This document shows, piece by piece, positions 38,701 through 51,556 of a DNA stretch of 64,000 nt. This stretch comes from Balanoglossus misakiensis (lineage: Eukaryota; Hemichordata): the NCBI GenBank assembly GCA_040954595.2, contig CM082585.2, positions 6,882,001 to 6,946,000 of the forward strand, written 5' to 3'. The number at the start of each line of letters is the position of its first letter. The stretch's first letter is position 1. The translations under genes were made by a program, and so were the position numbers. The notes below the pieces were generated by a model. That model made no database searches. It had not been told where the DNA came from and saw only the letters and a list, made by a program, of their open reading frames with translations.

Positions 38701-40159
38701 TGTCACTGGCTTCTTAATAAATGTTTGGCTATACTATATAGACTCATACTGCAACATTCTGGAAACAAGCACAGTACTGTCCATGTACGTTTCATGGAAG
38801 GATGTCATCTGGCTTATATACATGTCACCTCATTCACATTCCGTAAAAGTTCTCAGGGTCGCCATTAAAAATGTTCGGTGTGAACTAGACTTCATGTTTG
38901 CAATGATCTCCATGTAGCGTAATCTGTTCAAGCCGTGTTATTCCAGTGATACAGATGATGATAGCCGTCAGTCTTCTATAATCCGTTACACTGTCAGATG
39001 AGAAAGTATTAACTCTTTGCGTGTGGCGCCGGCTCTGTTAATTGCCAAATCAATCAGATTCAGATCAACAGAAAAGAAAGACATAATATGGAGGTTCTTT
39101 ATTTAAGCAAAGAAAAAATGGACATGCAGCTGCATCTCTTAGCTGTTTTTCTCTGTTGATGTCCAAATTTGCTTGAAGTACCTGTATACGTGTATTAATG
39201 CCGCCCCAAGATATTAATATTTCTTCACTCAAGTCTACCCACACATTTTTCATACTGGGTTTAAAACGCATGCACACACACCTCAGTTCAATACATGTAT
39301 CTTTGAACCAAAATCATGACAATCAGGTTAAAAGAAGGTGTTTGAATCTCTTGCACTTACTCTGCAGTGGCACTAAGATGTAACATATTGTCACTGTTGG
39401 TATTGCATTGGATGTTTGTTACATGCTGCCATTATTGCATTACCCTATGGTACTATTTGAATGCAAAGTGACATTAAAGCATCTTCGTGTTGTGTGTGTA
39501 CGACTGTTTAACCTGGTCGTTCATCATCACCATTTAATGCTTTCACATGTCACCCAGTTTTATCCTGTAAAAGGAAATAGTGAAAAAGCCCCCAAATCAA
39601 AGCAGACGTATGCAATTAAACTGAGCACTTTTGGAGCCGTAATAAGCTCAGCCTTTTATCCTGATCTAAAGTACCTGTCGACTGCTTCTTTGGACGTGCT
39701 TAGTGGGCCATAACTCAATTGCCATACAGCCGGCCGTTTAGTGATCACTTGGGGGGCTATTCAATGAAAGCTGGGTTTATCTCGGGGTTAGGGAGATAGT
39801 AAAGTCCACAATATAATGCAAAGCTCTACTAAGCACTTCAAAGATCCACCGGGGTGGTAAAAAGTGTCTGTAGGTTGCTTGGATGTCAGGAATGCAGTGC
39901 GTTAAATGTGTGCGAATGCTGTGGTCGATTCGACTGAGTGTGTGTGTGAACCAAGTATATTCTGTGACTCTACAGATTTCTGAAAATTGTTCTAAACATT
40001 AAATACCTACAACTTTTGTTGGACCAAAGGGAACAGAGAAATCAGACTGATCCAGGTGTAGATGTTTATTGTTGTTGTCATGTAATAAAATTGAAGAACC
40101 CAACCAATTTCTTACTGCTTCAGTCACATTGTTGACAATTGTACGGTAAACCATGCATG

Positions 40160-40186
40160 CATCCATCCATCCATCCATCCATCCAT
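40160..40186. repeat. ATCC microsatellite
   Basis: About seven tandem ATCC units preceded by GCATGCATGC. The reverse strand gives a repetitive MDGW peptide that is not a gene. Confidence 0.9.
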
Positions 40187-41346
40187 GAAGAAAGAATGGC
40201 TCTGTTGCCATTTGAAAAGTACCGGTTGTAACAGGGTATGTAATAATGCATGGTGATCATTGTGGGGGCAATAATTGATCTAGATAGTAAAAAGACTGGC
40301 TGACTATACGATGACCCCCTCAGCGAGCAGTTATCACTACGATAACCTGACATGAACTGTGTGTAAATAAAAGATTAGACAACGAAAACAATCGCTTTGT
40401 ATGTCTGGTCAGAATAGGCATTCCAGACACTTTTGAATTACTGGCGCAGAGTCACAAGGAACGTTGCCAGAAGATTTCTTTAAGTTCGAGGTTGTTTGAG
40501 AATGTTGGGTGTGGTGGTGAAATAACAGAAATATCTCGTGAACTCATCATCATAAAATTTTGAAGCAGTGAGTAAATTAACGAAAAACAATAAATTTATG
40601 TAATTTTTAGGAGTCCGGCACTCAGAGGAGTAAGAAACTGTAGAACAACAAAGAAATATTGACAAATCCTGCACAGCTGTAACTGTCTCTAAGCCATCAG
40701 TATTTGTGTTTTGTGTGGAGTGAATCACTTCAGGCATGTATCCGCATCTAGGAATATGTCTCCTGAAATTAACTTTGCAAATACCAAACTACGGATTAAA
40801 TTAAAGCCAGCGTTTTTTTCTCTCAATCCTTCCTTCCCCTTGAAATCAATCAAATGATCGCCGCCGGCAACTGTAACTAAGGGAAACGAATTTGTGTGAG
40901 TTTATACTTCACAATAAAGCTTCGTCTGCTCGTATGCTGGAAAACTTACACCTGCTCCAAGCGCCTTCCTTTTTCATTTGACCGCGTACAATAAAACCCC
41001 GCAGGCCATTCAGGTAAAAGTCAACACTATTTACCATCAGGTGTTTCCTCTATTCAAGTGTACACTGACACCGTGCGTGTATATCGATGTATCGTCATAC
41101 ACGCCGTAATCAGGAAGGATTGAATTTTCCTGAAGGCATGCTACAGCTTTCTATAGAAAATTTAGCATTGAGCGTATGCTTACTGCTATTGCTGAAATAG
41201 ATCTTAACGGTGTGCATCTTATGTCTCTGATCAAAATTGGCAAAAGTCCCTCTCCGAATCACATTTTGTCTAGTTTTACTTACAATTCTGAAGTTCCACC
41301 AACCCTAATTGCATTTATAATCTTGTTTTTATTTATTTTTTGACAG

Positions 41347-41515
41347 GAACTGGAACGTTTGGAAGAGTGGTACTCGTCAGGGATAAAAAAACAAAGGACT
41401 ATGTAGCTTTAAAAATCATGAACATCTCGGAAGTGATCAGGTTAAAACAAATAGAACATGTAAATAGCGAAAAGGCCATTCTCCTGCAAGTCCGTCATCC
41501 ATTCATTGTTAACTT
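41347..41515 (+). CDS. PRKX: PRKX-type AGC protein kinase, coding exon 2 (gene continues past the window)
   Basis: This exon encodes the first part of the kinase N-lobe. It starts after TTTTTTGACAG and completes the glycine loop G-TGTFGRV. Counted from the ATG in exon 1, the loop is about residues 48-55 and the ATP-binding Lys of VALK is K70. The helix-C segment carries IRLKQIEHVNSEKAILLQV and the exon ends in HPFIVNL, phase 2, before GTAAGT. The wording VIRLKQ, EHV-N/S-EK and SHPF/RHPF-type fits PRKX better than the PKA catalytic subunits, which read VVKLKQIEHTLNEK. No exon with the hinge (YMLMEYV), YRDLKPEN or DFG was found in the remaining 22.5 kb, so they probably lie beyond 64000. The partner substrate cannot be deduced. 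Confidence 0.93.
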
Positions 41516-44434
41516 GTAAGTAGAACTCTTCATTTTCTGTTTATTGTTATATAATGTTACGCAGAATGCATTTTTTGTAGAGCTTGAGTTTCACTGCAAA
41601 TTTTTGACTGTATACCTTTTGAAAAGCTTTTTACACTTAAAGACTTTCACTGCAACAGTTTGGTTTGACTGCATTCAAGGAAATGGGGTGACAAAATTAA
41701 GTTGATTGGCTCAAGAAGGTAAGTCATGCTTGTATGAGTCAGGAATAGCTTGGAGATCAAGTTCATTATTCTCAGCATTGGAAAATCAAGAACTCAGGTT
41801 GGTATAATCGTAGTATAGACCAATGATATTGAAAGCCAAATAAAACCATAATAACATTTGTAATGTAAGTAATTTCTGGTATATTGTGTGAAGGAGTAAT
41901 GCATTGTATAGTGTACATCAGTGTTTTTGCTAAGGCTTGGAAACACTGGTAAATGACTTTGGAATCCCGGTAACGCTTCTGCTATATACTAATATGACTC
42001 CATTCATATACCGTGGGGAACTATGGTAACATTTACCTGGGTACCGCCCTTAACAAATACACCGTACATACATGTATATACAGTATCTAGGGCAGCTGAG
42101 TATGTATGAGCAGACCTCAGGGCAGACACAGATTTCCTATACACAGCATTGCATAGTGTACGGTATATATCTACCAAACTGTCCTGAGGGCTACGATATC
42201 TCTGAGCTGCTTTCAGAGCAGACATACATTTCCTATGCTTACTCAGCGTAAGTTATCAAAAAGAATTTGAAGAAAAGTTTTTGGTAATGGAGTTTTATTG
42301 GGTAAGCATTACAGAAACTTGGGGAAAGAGTAAATCTGAAGATGAATAAAAAGGAAGCGATGTAGAACTTTGGATTAATTTTCTACTTATTCTGACTATG
42401 CAGGATGACTTCAGGATTTTCTGTGGTACCGTTATGCTAAATATGATCTTTGATGTGTTTTGTCATTTAATTTAAAACACAGAACTGTTTGCTTCACTTG
42501 AGTTGTTACCAGCAAAGATTATTAAATTTCAAATCCCCCGGCAGTCGGCAATTAGAGCAGCTTTTGCCTTCCTAATGAGGCGCCTTCTATTTTTACTCCC
42601 CCGCAAGCTGGTGCACTCCCTCATTTGTCATGTGACCACTGCTGAGAATCATGGGATAGCTGTGTTGCGCTGTGGCTGAGATTTAGACAATTAAGACAAG
42701 TTTTTTTGGCTGCTCACTGATCTTCCCAGAGAATCTCCCCTGGAGATTTATTTGATTACTGTCTCTGTTGAAAAATACCCCAGAAGTAAAGTTTTGGAAA
42801 TCGCACGGAATTTGATTGCAGACTCCATTCCATAGCCGTAACGAAATTTCTCAAATCAAATTCAGACACAGACTTAGCAAGTAACTAGCGAGTGACTCAG
42901 ATTTACTGGAAGTCTTGTTTTTCTTAATTGAAACCTGAAATGCTTTGTAGAATTATGTTTGTCTTACAATCTCATGAAATATTTCAGCATTTTAGCAAGA
43001 ACAGACTGCTGTTTTTTAATTTTTTTTCAAGAAGTTGTTGCTGTTTCATCAATGCATACCCAATAGATGATTTTTCGCTCATTGCAAGTTCTTGCAAAAC
43101 TTGTTTAATTCCCATAGCAATGGTTTGCTGGCCAAGTAATACAAGTCAAGCTACATATATGCAACTAGAATGAACAAATTGTGACTTTTATATATGGGCC
43201 AATTGTGTCTGTTCGTCCTCTGTCACATGATTATGTCTTCCCATATAAACTGTCCAGTCGCTTAAGATCTCGCAGGTTCTTGTGGAGTTCAGAACGTTCT
43301 ATTTCCTATTCTGAGAACATTTCTGTATTACGTTCTTGTTATAATGTAATCTCACCCATGTGTTATGACCATATAAAGCAGGATTTAAAAAACTGCACAT
43401 TCATTCCAGACATAAATAACATCAGAACACAGTGACTTTTAATCCCAAAGACATCAGTGAGGATTGTAAATGGTTGGAACCCAATAACACTATGGTAAAC
43501 TAGTTTACCGAAGACACGTTTTGATGCAATGCTTTGGGGGGAATGTGCTATTGATGATGTAATTTGAGTCATCGATACAGACAAAGACTGCTGGCTGGCC
43601 AATCTGGCTGACTCGGAACACGATGGGATGTGCAGACTCATCTGCTGGTGCTATTTTAGGAACCAGGTTAATCAATTGGGCAGTTAAAGTGCTGGAGAAA
43701 TGAAATTGTGTGAAATACGTATGGAATGAATATTTTCATCGGAAACAGAAAGTGCATTAAGTGTAAAATTGGCCCAAACCTTTTTGGACAAAAATGGCTA
43801 AGAAAACTTTAATACTGATAATTACATTATTAATAGGGAATATTTTAATGAGAAAATAAAGGGACATTATTATTCATGAAAATATTGAAGACAATGGTAT
43901 ATTTCTAAATGGATGGTCGACCTTCTTTCAAAGGACGGTCATCAACTCAGTGGTGTAGGAGAGGTTCACATCTATTCAATTTTTTATACAACTTCGATAA
44001 ATCTAAGATGATCCGACACATCATAGCGGAATAAATCACACAAAAATGAGATTTTGGAGTGACGTCATGCTTGCTGTTGTGTTTCCACGGTGATGTTAAA
44101 GCTAATGATGGTGAGGGTCAGACAGACACACATGTTGACAATGAGCCATAGCGATATACATTTAGTACAAGCCAGAAGACATGCATGCATGTTGATTTAC
44201 TAGGACAGGAATGGGGCCAGACAGGTCCAGACAGGGCTGAGGACAGACAGATGAAACTAGCAACAATCCTGAGTGATTTCTCAGATACTGATGACTCTAA
44301 TGACATGATTAAGTCCTTGTTTCTCTTGTTAACGTGTCTTTACATCTTTCATCAGTGCCCTTCATCACCATTACCGCAGACAGTAATGATGAACAGAATG
44401 GGAGTAGTACTTTGTACTAGCTCCCACCACTTTG

Positions 44435-44526
44435 CTATTTTGCATCCCCAGTTCCCTGTTCAGAGGTCCAACCTTACCATAGGAAACAATGGGTTTTGGA
44501 CTGAACCATGGTGGTGAAAGGGTTAA
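44435..44526 (-). repeat. short MITE-like element, family A, copy 4 (reverse)
   Basis: It contains CAGAGGTCCAACCTTACCAT and AACAATGGGTTTTGGACTG, and ends GGTGGTGAAAGGGTTAAA. The last part is the reverse complement of the family left terminus TTAACCCTTTCACCACC. Confidence 0.7.
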
Positions 44527-47500
44527 AGCCCCAATAGTTGCCATTTTTAAAAATTAATTTCATGATTTGCTCAGAATGGTCCATTTATATAAGCTAACTG
44601 ATGGTTATATATATCAACAAAAAATACTGCCATATCACTGCTGTACTGGCTGTTGTCTTTCTTGTTTTGGCAGAATCTGAGAGCTGCGTGTTTTGATGAA
44701 TTGTTTCAGTGCCGTAAATGCTTCAAACTGATATGTACCACACCCTCTAGGTTACTTTATGTAGAGTGGTGAAGTGACACATTGCAGACAGTGTTCATAA
44801 GTCATTGGGTGAAATGTGATAGCGATGCCAAATTTCAGCAGACACAGATCTGAGATGAAAGTGTTTGCTCAGTGTCTAAGATGTGAACTTTTTCCACCTG
44901 AATCATGAAAATCTTATTGCCAAGATGGTTAATCCTGATAGGATTTGAGTTTCTCAAGTGTGGTATTTACAGTCACAAAGAATAATACACAATGTTTACT
45001 TCAAAAATATCCAAGTTCAAGGTAATGATCAAGTATAAGATATCCGCCTTGACTTTAGTTGATGTAAACATGATTATGTTGCAGGCTTAACTCTTTTGAG
45101 AAACTTGCAGGTAAACCTTTTAATAATGTATACTTGGCTGTTTCCCAGACATGTTGCTGTTTATGCTTGTGCTATAAAACTGCTTGTTATCTTGTCACAC
45201 TCTGGGTGTGTTAAGGTAGGAGGGGTGGATGCTTATGATTTTTTTTCTTCAGAGACCCAGAAGAGATTTTCTGTGGATGAGGAGAGAAGGAGAAAATAAT
45301 AGACTTGTGCTTTTGACTGTAGAGTTGTTATGTTTGTGTGCTATTAAACTCGAGTTCAGTCTGTGGGTGTTGTGTGGGGGTGTATATATATAGATGCCCA
45401 GTGTGCTTCATGATTGAAATTCTAATGGCTGATGGATTTCGTTTCGTGCAGCGGGTCAAAAAGTCATCGAAATTGAAGGGTCAGCAGAAGTACATCGGTT
45501 TCCAAGGCAACAAGAATTGCTTCGTAGAAACCAAAACCTGTCAACGGTAAAGATACCTGGATCTGGATATACTCTGATGTACGTGTCTGGGTCACAGGTC
45601 GGACGAAAAGGTCAATCGTTTGGGGGGAAACGAGCTCACCTTTCACATTGTAGAGTTTTTCACGGAGTCATGTTAAAATTTATCAATGTTGCGTGTTATC
45701 TAATAAGGGGAGACATGCACTGTTGAAATGCAGTGACATTTAAAGGGAAAGTGTCTCATCAGTCTTTAAAGGGACAATTTACTTTCCAATTCACTTCTGA
45801 CATCATTTGGGTTTGTATTTTTGTCTGTCAAATTCCTTCACCATGCTCTGCTAGAAAACCCAGGATAGATTCTAGGCCTCCAAGCACACAGGGACAGAGG
45901 GATGAGAGAATTAATAGGCTTAAACATCTCATTTGTTATCTATTGTTTTACTAACTCAGTGAGTTCCACCCCCTTTGTTTAATAAACATGACTAAAGCTC
46001 CCCTGTAGAGAGGTGCCTGGTCATTGCCCTCCGCAGCAGTTAGGACCCAGTGATCGGCTGCGGAAACGTTCCAGGGGGAGGCACGGCTGTAACTGGGAAA
46101 GCTACTGGGATGCGCTACAAACTTTATGTTCAGCATGTAGGACACCGGCTATTAAGGTTACAGCTAGCAGTTTAGGAGAGTTGTAAAGATTAACCATCGG
46201 AACTTCCCTAGTATTAAATGGAAAAATCTAATGTTATAGATTAGGTTGAGTTAATTGAATTATACTATTGAGGGTCTACATGTTATTGGTAATGTTTATG
46301 ATCAGATCATGGCATCAAATTTTTATTCAAGTTATGAAAAGTTGAATTTTTTTCAGACAGTTTATTGTGTATCATAAATCATTAGTACAGAATGGTATCA
46401 TATGTCCACTATGTAAATTGTGAAAAAAATCGGAATTCATAGCAGTAAGTATTAAAACACCAGCACATGTAAACATAGTGTAAAAATATTTGTAATTTAT
46501 TTTTTGTATTTTTTATACTTTCCTGAAACAGAAACTATGTTTTGTCTGGGAGTTTTCTACTGGTGTAGTGGTGGGAAATAGACACTGACACTGACACCCC
46601 CGTCTAAGAACTTCTGGCCAACCCCTTAAAAAGAAATACCGCTAAGTTAATGGGGAAGAGACTGAATCTGTTCTGTTTTGAATAGTTGTCATGTTTACCA
46701 TGTTTATCGCGTAGTAGTACGCTCGTAAAGTATGTATCCTATGCTCAGTGTTTATCACACAAGACGTGTGAACAAATTCCTTGCTGTGACTTCGGTCAAG
46801 AAGGCTATAGGAAACTTTGAATGCTGAGATTCTCATTATGCATTGACTGCGGGGTGGCAGCTCAGCAGTACTGCGGAATTAACCATTGAAATTTCATACC
46901 CACATTCACAGCGTGAAATCGTGAATGACATGAATGAAGAAAAAAAACACAGGTTGGTGTAGTAGAATCCATTGGAATTCCAAGGACAGTTAATGTAGTT
47001 TGATAGTTGCTTTGGCTTGACTCGTTGAAGGGGTTGTACTGATTTTTTCATCAGTACCAACAAGTTTCCCTCATCTTTTAGTGTGATGACATGTTTATGT
47101 GAGTCAATGAATTCGAGTAACACTTAGTAACAGAGAGACCTAAAAAGTGATAGAAACTGGAAAATGTGTAAAAAAGTGCAAATTATGCATTATTGTTGTT
47201 ACATTAGATGTGTCACTCAGTGCATGCTGTTGTATACCATTAACATTCGAAGTTTCTTATGGTTGACTTGGTATCTATAAGTGACATTAACTGTACACTG
47301 GCAGGGGACAGGTCCGCCTTTGACGAGAGACTGTTCTAAGGCCTTTTGCACTATTGGAATGTAGGTCACACCAAACGCAGGCACCACTAGCTCTTTGGTG
47401 CAGGACGACCAAGATGCCATGTACATACATGGAGATGATTTCTGCGCATATGCTGAACTTTTAGAGAGTTTATCTACAACTAAAACCAAGCACCAGGCCA

Positions 47501-47621
47501 CGTGGTGCTTGGTCTTAATCTGTTGTCTTTTTTGATATTTTTTCCACAGAGCTGAATGGTATGATAAGTATGACTTCAGGTTTTGTCTACATACATAAAC
47601 CCAAGCATGGGTGTTCAGATA

Positions 47622-47714
47622 TTAACCCTTTCACCACCATGGTTCAGTCCAAACTCATTGTTTTCTATGGTAAGATTGGACCTCTAAAGGGGGAACTTGG
47701 GATGATAGGATTAA
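47622..47714 (+). repeat. short MITE-like element, family A, copy 5
   Basis: This 93 bp copy has the best-preserved left end, TTAACCCTTTCACCACC, followed by ATGGTTCAGTCCAAAC, the core and GATTGGACCTCTAAAGG. The right end GATGATAGGATTAA is decayed. Confidence 0.7.
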
Positions 47715-48281
47715 GGAATTGGCTTAGAGATTACACTACTAATCTAAGTAGTGTCATGTATCTGAAACAAGTGTTTGTGAGAATCATGGTTATATGCAGC
47801 AAATGTGCCTTTTATTAATCAAGATATCCAATCTTTCCACAGTCAGTCTTGTAAGCTTTTATTTTTTAAGCGGAGAATGAGTCACACACATGCCATTGCA
47901 CAACTTTCAGGATGGCTGATTTTCATTCGTCTTTAAATTCACTCAATTCATTGCACTTTTGCATTTCGAGTTGAGTCTTTTGGGAATGTTGTGGACCAGT
48001 ACGAAGGAATGAATTTGGCGTTAACCTTATGTGGAACTGGATGCCAACTGAGACAGTTTCGCAGATTTGAATAATACAGGAAACATGAAACATTCCTAAA
48101 TGCGCAAGACTCATTCTTCCATCAGTTCACCAGTGTCTCAAGAGGTTTTTTGACAGCAAAGGTCACTGTGTACATATACCATGTATAACCTTTTCTCAGT
48201 AATCAGTCGATTCAGGAAAGTTCACAAGTAGTGCCCTGGGCACTTACATTTACTGTTTCCTCTCCAAGAAGTCTGTTATGT

Positions 48282-48300
48282 GTTATACTGCCCTCTTGGA
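48282..48300 (-). promoter_or_regulatory. CTCF-like motif in PRKX-type intron 2
   Basis: The reverse strand reads TCCAAGAGGGCAGTATAAC. It shares AGAGGGCAGTATAA with the site at 26318-26335 about 22 kb away. Confidence 0.3.
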
Positions 48301-48990
48301 ACTATTGTCTGAACTTACTTTGTTTTTTCTTTGTCTTATTTTTTTTTGATCAAAAAACATCAACCTTGCAGTGATAGTAATGAACAGACCTGGACATTTC
48401 ATCATGTTAGGAAAGCTTATTAGGTCGTAATATCATCATATTACTGAATTTAAGTAAACTGGAAAATTATATAGTCACATTCGGACACTAGTGTTTCAAT
48501 AGACAGCCATATACCAGTAACATAATTGTAACTGCGAAATATGTGTAAGCTTGGATATGGAAGAATCTAGAAGGACTATTGTTCAATTTTTAAATAACAC
48601 CACAAATACAACAGTTTGATTTCACAACTTTATTTCAACAAAACTTGCACAAAAAATATGCAAACAATAAGCTGATGCCGAAATAGCTTTCTTCGTGGAT
48701 AGAAATAAATCTTGAATACTGTATGCACATTCTTATTTCACTTTGAAGTGAGAAGAGCAGGCTTGTCTCGTTGAAATTTCTTCAAGAAGCAATTTTGCAG
48801 TGAGGCTAGCGCTTGGATATTGATTGTAAACATTTCAGCAACAAAAAGTTGATGATAGCTGATTAATAACTACTGTTTACATCTATGCTTTGCGTTTAAC
48901 ATAAGCCTTCACAATATCACAAAAAAGCAAATTTGTGATGTTTGCAATCCCCTGAAAAGATTTCACAGACGTCCATGACTATCAATGTGA

Positions 48991-49006
48991 CCTCTAGAGG
49001 GCGCAG
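48991..49006 (+). promoter_or_regulatory. CTCF-like motif
   Basis: CCTCTAGAGGGCGCAG fits the CTCF core CCNNYAGRGGGCGC well. It is about 1.4 kb beyond the GPCR stop codon. CTCF binding is inferred from motif form only. Confidence 0.35.
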
Positions 49007-50262
49007 TCAGTCACCCTGCATTGGCAGTTTAGAGTACTAGTAATAGTGTCTATCCACAATAATAAAACATATATGTTAGTTATCTATGATACAGTGAAAT
49101 GAGAAAATTTTGCTTGTTTTGAACTGAATCTGTAAATGACATTACATTTGTCACTGATGAATTTTATTTCCACTATTCTTCTACATCTATTGAAAAAGCA
49201 AATACTCTATGAGAGCAGAACAGTGTGATTTCCACGAGGAATTTTCCTGTTGATGATGACTCGAACATTTTAAAAGAAGCGTGATTCTGAAAAAATACAG
49301 ACTGATAGCAATATCTGCAGCCTTAGGATGCACAAAGTAGGACCAACAACAAAATATAACTACAGATTTTTTTGAAAAGTTGATTAACTATGTTGTGAAA
49401 CAAACAAACAAAATTATCAGTTACTCATGACTAGACTAAATAATTCCAGAGGCACGAGGGAAAGTACCATGAAGTAGCTCATTTGATTTATCAGTGAAAC
49501 GTGTAAAGATTCGCTCTGTTTTTAATATTCAACAGTCATAGAGAATACTATGTGTCACGGTGCAGTCTGTTTCTTGTGCAAGTCATCATGAATCAAGTGT
49601 AGCACAGTAAAAGAAATCAGTGAGCTTAACAAAAATAAATTATTCCCTTCTAAGGTCATTTCAGTGAACAAACATCTGGCCGTAATAAAAATGGTATTCA
49701 ACTCAGGTTGGTGTGCAGTTATGTAGAGTTCACAGGCTATCAGGAATTAAGTCATGAGAATCTTCAGCCACTCGTGGAAAGCCCACTTGAAAGTCTGGGA
49801 AAAAAGCAAAATTCATGTCTGGAAATTCCAGAAACTTGATTCAGATACGCACGCTGCCATATGCCCTCGCTGCTGCATGTCATGAAACGCTTAGTTATTG
49901 TAGAAAATAATTGGCACAATCACAGCGCAATCACTCCTTGAAACTTGTCATTTTTTGACCTCAAATTTCCCCCAAGCAAAAGCCCAGGGTGGGTGAAACT
50001 CCTGCACGAAATGTGCTTGATGAGTGTAAATTGGTTTATGAGAGACAGTTGTCAAATGTCGAGATATCAACGGACTGTGCTTTGTGGACAAACGTTGCGT
50101 GAAAATCAGAATTTGTGCGATGGGAGAAAGCTTTTTTGCGATACATACATGTCATATTGTCTGAAAATTCTGAAAGTCTGAACATCAATTTCATTTTGTG
50201 TATCATAAGTATTATAATCTATTGGCATCTAAAAAATTATCTTCATCATGTGTCTTTAAATT

Positions 50263-50268
50263 TTTATT
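50263..50268 (-). promoter_or_regulatory. candidate poly(A) signal of the nested GPCR
   Basis: AATAAA on the reverse strand about 100 nt past the GPCR stop codon. A second AATAAA at 48629-48634 (reverse) would give a much longer 3' UTR. Confidence 0.4.
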
Positions 50269-50370
50269 ATCACATATTTATCTAATAATGCTACTCGCTT
50301 TCCGTCTGGAGCATAAAATGTTATCTTCATATATTTATATGTTCATATAGAGATATATTATATGTTCTTA

Positions 50371-51432
50371 TTATACTTTGTCTATTGATGATGACTCGTT
50401 TTTGTGTTCGCGCGATTTACAGTTACACAGTCTGCTGTTCACGAACATGGCCTTGTAGCCTTCCCTGAAGTTACGGTTGAGGGCACCGTACAGGATGGGG
50501 TTGACCGAGCTGTTGAGACAGGCGATGATGGCCGCCCAGGTGTGGACCACATCGGGGACGTCGATGACGTAGTCCAGGAAGTTGGACACCATGTACGGCA
50601 GCCACATGAGCACGAAGGCGAGAAAGACCACGAAGCGCGTCATGTGGTGGTGGCGGGACCGGTACATGCCCGACGCTTCGGTGTTCGTGCTGGCCAGGCT
50701 CTCGCGCCGCTGGGTCTTGATCGCCTTGTGGCTCATGCGCACCGTCTGGAAAATCTTGTAGTAGCAGTAGGCGCACACCGTCGACGGCATCACAAAGACT
50801 GCCAAGAATAAGAAGATAGAGTATCCCAGATCCTGCACGCGACTCACTTGGCACGAGTAAATCCGATAGTCGTAGACGATTTTGCTCCAGCCGAAGTTTG
50901 GCGGCAGGTTTATGACGAAGGAGATAATCCACAGTATAAAGATCATCCAGTAGACGTTCTGCCTGCGGTACAAGCGGGGATAAACGTTGCTTCCAGTGAT
51001 GCAGTGATAGCGATTCAGACTTATGATCATCAGGTGGAGAAGTGAGGAGACGGCGGAAGTTCCCAAAAGCGTGCCGGAAATGTTGCACATGATTTTCCCG
51101 AAACGCCAGGAATCATGGAGAAGGGAATCGATGCTGACAATAATGATGAACCCGAAGAGGATGTCCGCCGACGACAGACTGGCGATGAAGACGTTGCCGA
51201 CCGTCCGCAGCCTCGGCTGCGTCGCTATGACGATGATCACCAGGGCATTGCCGAAGACGGAGGTGAAGAAGATGAGGATCATGACGATCAACTCGGCGAT
51301 CACTCCGCCCTGGGATCGGTCGTTCTGCCGGTCGCACTCGGAATCGTTCGCGGCCGCGGCAACAACAGAAGCGTTGCTCAGATTCTCGACGATGTCCTCA
51401 ATAATAGTGTAGCTATCACTTCGGTTCACCAT
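50371..51432 (-). CDS. melatonin-receptor-like class A GPCR, single exon, complete
   Basis: The 353-residue uninterrupted frame has all seven TMs and is therefore a full receptor at the plasma membrane. N-glycosylation sequons are N3, N17, N20 and N29. TM1 is about 44-70 (GN at 61-62), TM2 about 77-101 (D90) and TM3 about 112-138 with C116. The TM3 end reads NRY (140-142) instead of DRY, as in melatonin receptors. W168 is in TM4. ECL2 has YDYRIYSC, with C194 for the disulfide, very like the YDPRIYSC of melatonin receptors. TM6 has WLP (277-279) and TM7 NPILY (311-315). Helix 8 YGALNRNFREGYK also resembles MT receptors, but they have NAIIY where this has NPILY. CNC at 336-338 may be palmitoylated. 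It lies antisense within PRKX-type intron 2. The ligand is unproven. Confidence 0.93.
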   Translation of the reverse strand: MVNRSDSYTIIEDIVENLSNASVVAAAANDSECDRQNDRSQGGVIAELIVMILIFFTSVFGNALVIIVIATQPRLRTVGNVFIASLSSADILFGFIIIVSIDSLLHDSWRFGKIMCNISGTLLGTSAVSSLLHLMIISLNRYHCITGSNVYPRLYRRQNVYWMIFILWIISFVINLPPNFGWSKIVYDYRIYSCQVSRVQDLGYSIFLFLAVFVMPSTVCAYCYYKIFQTVRMSHKAIKTQRRESLASTNTEASGMYRSRHHHMTRFVVFLAFVLMWLPYMVSNFLDYVIDVPDVVHTWAAIIACLNSSVNPILYGALNRNFREGYKAMFVNSRLCNCKSREHKNESSSIDKV

Positions 51433-51556
51433 CTTGAAGTGGATTTTTTCCCCCGTCGCGGGCTGTAGCTTTATAATTCACAAATGTAGAACAGAATACA
51501 GCGTATCTCACCAGGGAGAAAATAGAGAGCAGTCAGAAGTTTTGACTACGAAGGCT
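51433..51556 (-). promoter_or_regulatory. 5' untranslated leader of the nested GPCR (inferred)
   Basis: The interval between the TATA box and the ATG would give a 5' UTR of about 95-100 nt if transcription starts about 25-30 bp from the TATA box. No splice acceptor is needed, fitting an intronless gene. Confidence 0.45.

Larger units (their letters stand above)
27731..41346 (+). other. intron 1 of the PRKX-type kinase (13.6 kb)
   Basis: It is bounded by GTAAGT and a T-rich tract ending in TGACAG. No coding exon was seen inside on either strand. It contains poly-G tracts (28669-28685, 29784-29794), an inverted-repeat element (29617-29755), hairpins (29038-29076, 29880-29900), an ATCA/ATTGAT-rich segment (31978-32118) and an ATCC microsatellite (40160-40186). 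Undetected small exons or non-coding RNAs are possible. Confidence 0.7.
41516..50370. other. PRKX-type intron 2, left part, to the nested GPCR
   Basis: No kinase exon is recognisable. It contains family A repeats at 44435-44526 and 47622-47714, a CTCF-like pair at 48282-48300 and 48991-49006, and possible 3' ends for the minus-strand GPCR. An exon-like open stretch at 45442-45546 was considered and not accepted. No other gene is supported. Confidence 0.5.

Noticed and set aside
40120-40353. A repetitive MDGWMDG peptide on the reverse strand
   Set aside because: It is translation of the ATCC microsatellite.
45442-45546. An exon-like open stretch after TTTCGTGCAG and before GTAAAG in the kinase intron
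   Set aside because: The translation looks protein-like but matches no kinase segment, and the phase needed to follow exon 2 (phase 2) does not give a PRKX hinge sequence.
50404-51468. Long open frames opposite or out of frame with the GPCR at 50371-51432
   Set aside because: They are shadows of the GC-rich receptor coding sequence and have no domain of their own.
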